From Prevotella sp. E9-3 (lineage in GTDB: Bacteria > Bacteroidota > Bacteroidia > Bacteroidales > Bacteroidaceae), in NCBI RefSeq assembly GCF_022024015.1, contig NZ_CP091786.1:3669401-3733400 (forward strand): a stretch of 64,000 nt of DNA, given 5' to 3'. How positions within the stretch are numbered: position 1 is the stretch's first letter; each line of letters opens with the position of its first letter. Under the pieces are notes generated by a model. That model had not been told where the DNA came from. It ran no database searches and saw only the letters and a list, made by a program, of their open reading frames with translations. Position numbers and translations under genes: made by a program. Positions 59,554-64,000 of the stretch are shown piece by piece.

Positions 59554-62500
59554 ATGAAGAAAATTTTTACTGTTTCAATGCTGCTACTGGCAGCTACTTC
59601 TATGAGTGCCCAGCTGGCTGATATGGCCATTGAGCAAGGTCCGTTTGACAACTCTTATGAGAGTGCATCCAACTGGGAATGTCCTGAATGGTTCAAGGAT
59701 GCTAAGTTTGGCATCTGGGCCCACTGGGGACCTCAGTGTCAGGCCGAGGATGGCGACTGGTATGCCCGTTTTATGTACTATTCGGGCACCGGACAATACA
59801 ACTACCACGTGAACCATTTCGGCAACCCGAAGAACTTCGGTCTGAAAGACCTGTGCAATGCCTGGAAGGCCGACCGTTGGGATCCGCAAGAACTGGTGAG
59901 CCTGTACAAGAGTGTGGGTGCCCGCTATTTCATGGCCTTGGGCAATCATCATGATAATTTTGATATGTGGAACTCACCCTATCAGGAGTGGAACACCGTA
60001 AACGTGGGTCCGAAGAAGGATATCATCAAAGGCTGGAGCGATGCCTGCAAGGCTGAAGGACTGCCACTGGGTGTGTCTATCCATGCCTCACATGCCTGGA
60101 CCTGGCTGGAGCCCTCGCAGAACTATGACGGCAATCTGACCAAGGCCGACGGCACCGGAAAATGGTGGGAAGGAATGGATCCGCAGGAGCTGTACGCCCA
60201 GAACCACCCCCACTCTACCGGATGGGCAAACAGCGGCACCATTCACAGTCAGTGGGAATGGGGCAACGGTGCCTCACAGCCTTCTGAGGCCTATAAGAAA
60301 AAATTCCAGAACCGCGTTTTGGAGCTCATCAACGACTACGAGCCCGACATGATTTATTTCGACGACACGGCCATGCCTTTCTATGGCTGTGACGACCAGG
60401 TAGGCAAGAACATTCTCCAGCACTACTACAACCACAGTGCTGCCCAGCACGATGGCAAGCCCGATGTACTGGTGACGGGCAAACAGCTCACCGATGCACA
60501 GAAGGAATATATGATGTGGGACGTGGAGCGCGGTGTGCCCGACCGTCCGCAACAGGCCTACTGGCAGACCTGCACCTGTATAGGACAGTGGCACTACGAC
60601 CAGAATGTGTATAATAACAACAGCTATAAGAGTGGAGCTACCGTGGTGCGGATGCTCATCGACGTGGTGTCGAAAAACGGCAACCTGCTGCTCTCTGTGC
60701 CCGTGAAGGGCAACGGCACTATCGACGACAAGGAGAAAAAGGTGCTAGCCGACATCAAAGCCTGGATGGACATCAACAGCGAGAGTATCTACGGCACCCG
60801 TATGTGGAAAACCTTCGGTGAAGGACCATTGGCAGAGGCCGTGAACCCCATGAACAACCAGGGTTTCAACGAGGGACAGAACTACTCATCGAAGGATGTG
60901 CGCTATGTCACTAAAGAGGATGCCGTTTATGCCACCATCATGGACTGGCCCGCCGCCGGACCCTTCACCTTCAAGGCATTCTCTATTGCCCAGCCCTCGT
61001 ACAGCGGAAAGGTACAGAGTGTATCGCTGTTAGGCTATGGCGAGGTGGAGTTCAGTCATACCATCAAAGGACTCACCGTGACCATCCCCACCACCAAGCC
61101 AAATGTCATTGCCCCTGTGTTCAAGGTTACCTTTATTACCGACAACCGCACAGCCTACGAGAAACTGCAGGGAACCATCAGCGAGGTAGAGACTACCCTC
61201 AACGAACTGCAGTCGCAGGTGCAGGCCTATAACACCGGCAAACTGAGTCCGGCAAAATACGAACAGTTGCGCACGGCCATTCAGCAGGCTAAGGAAACTC
61301 CCGAGGAGGCTACCGACCAGCAGTATGACGATGCCTGCGAGAAGCTCATCTCGGCATTCCGCAACTTTCTGAACAATAGTGTGAACAAGGGTGGTGCCTT
61401 CACGGGCGTGATAGACAACAACATCACGAAAGAGCAACTCATAGAGGCTGAAAACTTTACCCGTTCGGCCGGTGGTACCAAGCGTTTCGGAGCCCCGAAA
61501 TACTGGACGGTGGAGAATTTCAACATCCCCAACGGCAACGACGGCACCAAACAGGGACTCGACAAATACACAGGAAAGGAGTCGCTCATGATCGGCGTGT
61601 GGAACGACCGTGAGAATAACACCTCCGGCAGTCTGGAGCATGCGCGTATCTACCGCAAGATTACTCTCCCTGCAGGCAAGTACTATTTCGGAGCCGCCTA
61701 CAATGTGACCCACAACCTGAACGAAGAGGCCTATATGTTTGTGAGCCGTGAACTGAGCAACAGCGCCGAGATTCCACAAAAGAGCATCGCCTTCTACAAC
61801 CTTAACAAATGCAGCAGCGACAAGAATATTCAGGGTCTTTACTTCCAGCTGGACGAAGAAACCGAAGTATATATCGGTTTTCAGGCCGACATGCTGAACG
61901 GTTCGCCCACACAGGAGTTCAGAGCCGAACAGGTGTGCCTCTATACGCTGAAAGAACTGGGCGAACGCCACAGCGAGGACAAGGGATGGAGCAAGATCGA
62001 GGCCCTGCCCGACGACGTGAGCCAGTATTTCTTTGCCCTCTACGACCACGATACCGACAACGGTCTGGTGCTGTCGGCAGGCAACAAGCAGGGTGCCAGT
62101 TATCAGACCATGTGGTATGAGGAGGATGTATATCCCGAAGGCAACAAGAATGCCCTGTTCACCTTTGATGCTTTCAACGAGGACAACAACTCGGGCGTGA
62201 AGGGCGACAACCTGAAATGGCTCATCATCACCAGTGCCGGCAATCCCAATGTGTGCCTGCAGTCGAACGATGCCCCCAACGACTGGAACTTCCGCACCGA
62301 GAACAACGGCGACGGATGGACCGACCGCGCCTATGTGAGTCCCGCCTATGTGAAAAACGACCTGCCCTCCGGCTACTGGACCTTTACCAATCATAAGAGC
62401 AATGCTCTGCTGGGACACTTAGACGGTACCAACGAGATAAGCGGCAGTGCCACCGCCGAGAACGAGGGCCACTACGACATCTATGCCATAGAACGCGGAA

Positions 62501-63168
62501 AATACGTGAGTGCTGTTGAGAACATCGACAAAGCTTCTGAACAGAACCCCATCGATATATCCTACGTCATCAACAATGCCGATGGCACCCGATATAATAA
62601 GTTCCATGCCAAACAGCCCGTGGGATGGACACTCTCGCTGGAGAATGCCTTCGAAATAGAATACGGCAACTACCTGGAGGCCAGGGTGGGCACCAGCTAT
62701 TTCAACAAATGGCAGAGCTCGGGCAACCTGACCGACCGCACCATCAGTCAGCAGCTGACGGCTCTCCCCATAGGCAAGTATCGGCTCAGCGTTCGTACCA
62801 GTTCCAATGTGATTCATCCGGGAGCCTACCTCTTCATTAACAGTGAGAAGGCCGATATGACCAAACTGAAAAACAACACCATCACCGTCACTGCCGAGAC
62901 TGCCGACGGCACCCTCACCTTTGGTGTGGAACTGAAAAACTACCAGAGCTTTGACTGCAAGTTCGACCACTTCACCCTCGAATACCTTGGCAATCCAGCT
63001 ACCTCCGGCATCTCCGATCAAACTCTCAACTCTCAACTCTCCGCTCGACCTTTGGTCGCTCGCAAGGCGAGAACTCACACCTCTCAACTCACCGACCTCT
63101 CCGGCCGACGTGTCACCAACCCCACCAAAGGCATTTACATTAAAAACAGGAGGAAAGTAATACTTTGA
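59554..63168 (+). CDS. Secreted alpha-L-fucosidase, GH29, with C-terminal accessory modules
   Basis: A 1204-residue exported enzyme; ATG 59554 gives a signal peptide MKKIFTVSMLLLAATSMSAQ. The GH29 barrel spans ~25-450 with WFKDAKFGIWAHWGPQC, YFMALGNHHDNFDMW, GVSIHASHAWTW and the likely nucleophile Asp in PDMIYFDDTAMPFYG. Then come a C-terminal beta domain of the barrel, a FIVAR-like helical segment (~545-600), jelly-roll modules (AGKYYFGAAYNVTHNLNEEA) and a lectin-like part. Near the C-terminus the linker SQLSARPLVARKARTHTSQL is encoded by simple repeats and a gctcgcaaggcgaga palindrome, followed by the shared tail LTDLSGRRVTNPTKGIYIKN. It would release fucose from plant or host glycans. Terminator at 63205-63235. 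Confidence 0.9.
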   Translation: MKKIFTVSMLLLAATSMSAQLADMAIEQGPFDNSYESASNWECPEWFKDAKFGIWAHWGPQCQAEDGDWYARFMYYSGTGQYNYHVNHFGNPKNFGLKDLCNAWKADRWDPQELVSLYKSVGARYFMALGNHHDNFDMWNSPYQEWNTVNVGPKKDIIKGWSDACKAEGLPLGVSIHASHAWTWLEPSQNYDGNLTKADGTGKWWEGMDPQELYAQNHPHSTGWANSGTIHSQWEWGNGASQPSEAYKKKFQNRVLELINDYEPDMIYFDDTAMPFYGCDDQVGKNILQHYYNHSAAQHDGKPDVLVTGKQLTDAQKEYMMWDVERGVPDRPQQAYWQTCTCIGQWHYDQNVYNNNSYKSGATVVRMLIDVVSKNGNLLLSVPVKGNGTIDDKEKKVLADIKAWMDINSESIYGTRMWKTFGEGPLAEAVNPMNNQGFNEGQNYSSKDVRYVTKEDAVYATIMDWPAAGPFTFKAFSIAQPSYSGKVQSVSLLGYGEVEFSHTIKGLTVTIPTTKPNVIAPVFKVTFITDNRTAYEKLQGTISEVETTLNELQSQVQAYNTGKLSPAKYEQLRTAIQQAKETPEEATDQQYDDACEKLISAFRNFLNNSVNKGGAFTGVIDNNITKEQLIEAENFTRSAGGTKRFGAPKYWTVENFNIPNGNDGTKQGLDKYTGKESLMIGVWNDRENNTSGSLEHARIYRKITLPAGKYYFGAAYNVTHNLNEEAYMFVSRELSNSAEIPQKSIAFYNLNKCSSDKNIQGLYFQLDEETEVYIGFQADMLNGSPTQEFRAEQVCLYTLKELGERHSEDKGWSKIEALPDDVSQYFFALYDHDTDNGLVLSAGNKQGASYQTMWYEEDVYPEGNKNALFTFDAFNEDNNSGVKGDNLKWLIITSAGNPNVCLQSNDAPNDWNFRTENNGDGWTDRAYVSPAYVKNDLPSGYWTFTNHKSNALLGHLDGTNEISGSATAENEGHYDIYAIERGKYVSAVENIDKASEQNPIDISYVINNADGTRYNKFHAKQPVGWTLSLENAFEIEYGNYLEARVGTSYFNKWQSSGNLTDRTISQQLTALPIGKYRLSVRTSSNVIHPGAYLFINSEKADMTKLKNNTITVTAETADGTLTFGVELKNYQSFDCKFDHFTLEYLGNPATSGISDQTLNSQLSARPLVARKARTHTSQLTDLSGRRVTNPTKGIYIKNRRKVIL
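63020..63105 (+). repeat. Repeat-derived in-frame linker in the GH29 gene
   Basis: caaactctcaactctcaact is followed by cgacctttggtcg (palindrome), cgctcgcaaggcgagaac and tcacacctctcaactcacc. The cgctcgcaaggcgagaac piece is also found near 31644-31661. All stay in frame. Confidence 0.85.
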
Positions 63169-63204
63169 TAGTTCATAGTTCATAGTTCATAGTTATGTCA
63201 TCAT

Positions 63205-63235
63205 AACCCCTCCTTCGTGAGGGGTTTATTTTTTA
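63205..63235 (+). terminator. Terminator of the GH29 gene
   Basis: AACCCCTC pairs with GAGGGGTT over CTTCGT, followed by tattttttaa. Just before it lies a gttcata heptamer repeated three times (63171-63192). Confidence 0.9.
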
Positions 63236-63297
63236 ATTTCTACTAAACCACGGACTCGTTAAAACAGTTTAATTCAAAATTTTTTCTACATGGAAGT

Positions 63298-63329
63298 ATT
63301 GGAAAACCGATTGCGATGACTTACCTTTG
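63298..63329 (+). promoter_or_regulatory. Promoter of the M15A peptidase gene (ATTG-N20-TACCTTTG)
   Basis: TACCTTTG at 63322-63329 with ATTG at 63298-63301 (20-bp spacing). Leader to ATG 63415 is about 80 nt. Confidence 0.7.
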
Positions 63330-63414
63330 CACCCGAAAAACGAACCACCAGCCCCGGAGGTGAAGCGTGCCAGAAGGGGGATGGAACGTAACACACTAAA
63401 TAACAATAACTACC

Positions 63415-63900
63415 ATGTACACACACACACAAGAGGGCAACGCCTATTGCCCGACATTCAATGTCAATGAGCAACTCACCGAACATTTCAACCTCAGCGA
63501 GATGCTTTATTCCTACACTTGCGAACGCATCGGAATGGTAAACCGACTGGACAACCCGGAAGAAATTATTCCCCGACTGCGTACTCTCTGCCAACGGGTG
63601 CTCGAACCACTGCGCCAAGAGTTCGGACCTATCCGCATCAACAGCGGCTACCGTTCAGAATGCCTGAACTATGTAGTGGGAGGTGTCAGCTACTCACAAC
63701 ACCTTTACGGAGAAGCTGCCGACATCTACACGCCCAACGAGGAAACAGCCCTGAAGTATTTCAACTTCATCAAGGAAAACCTCGAGTTTGATCAACTGCT
63801 CATCGAGCGGCAGAACCGTACGGGCATCGTCTGGGTACACGTCAGCTATTCAGAGCGACACGCCAACCGTAGGAAAATTCAACCCATCATCAATGTATGA
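63415..63900 (+). CDS. Peptidase M15A family protein (D-Ala-D-Ala carboxypeptidase-like)
   Basis: A 161-residue zinc peptidase of the M15A type, which cleaves cell-wall peptides. The region RINSGYRSECLN leads to the metal-binding SQHLYGEAADIYT (H-x6-D pattern) near residues 96-108, and the third ligand lies in VWVHVSYSE near 141. No signal peptide is visible; relatives are often prophage endolysin-like or small stand-alone genes in Bacteroidales. There are no other phage genes in view. It has a consensus promoter and a terminator that overlaps its stop codon. Confidence 0.88.
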   Translation: MYTHTQEGNAYCPTFNVNEQLTEHFNLSEMLYSYTCERIGMVNRLDNPEEIIPRLRTLCQRVLEPLRQEFGPIRINSGYRSECLNYVVGGVSYSQHLYGEAADIYTPNEETALKYFNFIKENLEFDQLLIERQNRTGIVWVHVSYSERHANRRKIQPIINV

Positions 63901-63911
63901 TGGGTTTTTTA
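63881..63911 (+). terminator. Terminator overlapping the M15A stop codon
   Basis: AACCCATCAT (63881-63890) pairs with ATGATGGGTT over CAATGT and is followed by a T run. The TGA stop (63898-63900) lies in the 3' arm. Confidence 0.9.
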
Positions 63912-63920
63912 TTCTACTGT

Positions 63921-63984
63921 ACTGCAATAGAACTTCCGTTATGCTGCAATAGAACTTCTATTGACGTATAATAGAAGTTCTATT
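63921..63984. repeat. ctgcaatagaacttc direct repeat and 15-bp inverted repeat
   Basis: ctgcaatagaacttc occurs twice, starting near 63922 and 63945. AATAGAACTTCTATT (63948-63962) is exactly inverse to AATAGAAGTTCTATT (63970-63984), with a 7-base spacer. The window ends soon after. Confidence 0.85.
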
Positions 63985-64000
63985 AATTTATAACTGTTAT

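Noticed and set aside
61030..62418. 462-codon open frame on the minus strand opposite the GH29 gene
   Set aside because: It is the antisense of a well-supported secreted fucosidase, has no family motif or signal, and arises from codon bias. The same holds for long antisense frames at 3979-4920, 9307-10176, 12026-12721, 15619-16536 and 62419-63183.
63415..63900. Prophage remnant, because M15A peptidases can be endolysins
   Set aside because: No other phage gene, integrase or att-like repeat is visible; stand-alone M15A genes are common in Bacteroidales.

Overview
The window reads as chromosomal DNA of a gut or rumen Bacteroidales bacterium, most probably Prevotella or a close relative. The grounds are: TAnnTTTG promoter boxes with upstream TTTG elements, weak Shine-Dalgarno sequences with A-rich leaders, two SusC/SusD pairs, the conserved blocks hemD-rnpA-yidD-tyrS, folP-cdaA and acpP-fabF-rnc, a smalltalk-type mini-protein beside an HU-like gene, and many secreted proteins ending in a short D-L-x-G-R-x-V ... 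G-K-K-V-x-x-K tail. The species is an inference.

Layout. 1-3.6 kb: housekeeping (DUF4271 end, hemD, rnpA, yidD, tyrS). 3.8-6 kb: secreted Omp28/thioredoxin-like protein and a tRNA-Gln. 6.1-19.5 kb: plant cell wall saccharification, with kduI and kduD for unsaturated uronates from pectin, a GH51 arabinofuranosidase, a GH78 rhamnosidase coupled to an unknown secreted protein, ndk, and a large GH128-like hydrolase. 19.7-22.9 kb: a 1057-residue modular secreted protein. 23.3-41.0 kb: a seven-gene surface locus, FAS1 / SusC / SusD / FAS1 / FAS1 / SusC / SusD. 41.2-45.7 kb: a TPR lipoprotein, a thioredoxin-fold lipoprotein without CxxC, folP and cdaA. 45.7-52.4 kb: an SF1 helicase, then rnc, fabF, acpP, the smalltalk protein, an HU-like protein and a small RteC-like protein on the minus strand. 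52.9-64 kb: a 1340-residue secreted protein followed by a 58-residue acidic peptide, a frameshifted Y1 (REP-associated type) transposase, a GH29 fucosidase and an M15A peptidase.

What the genes do not explain is an unusual density of short repeats of several families that enter coding sequence in frame. (i) About 36-bp palindromes in inverted pairs flank a ~200-bp module that supplies leader, start codon and signal peptide to three lipoproteins (29.7, 31.6 and 33.9 kb). (ii) Elements with the inverted core GAGAGGTATGATTAG lie between genes and twice inside the helicase. (iii) A GTTGCGACTGAGTCGCAAC palindrome adds the same peptide (ATQSQQTGPAP) to a glycosidase and to the transposase. (iv) 65-bp G/C-rich elements sit between kduI and kduD and between fabF and acpP. 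(v) 9-bp tracts extend RnpA, fill the gap before the FAS1 locus and precede two lipoprotein genes. The only candidate mobiliser in the window is the Y1 transposase. It carries three in-frame tandem expansions and a C-terminal domain that looks Rossmann/SLOG (DprA)-like. A repeat-dispersal system built on this transposase, tolerated in or recruited into coding sequence, is the most interesting hypothesis here. The repeats are seen directly; the link to the transposase is inference.
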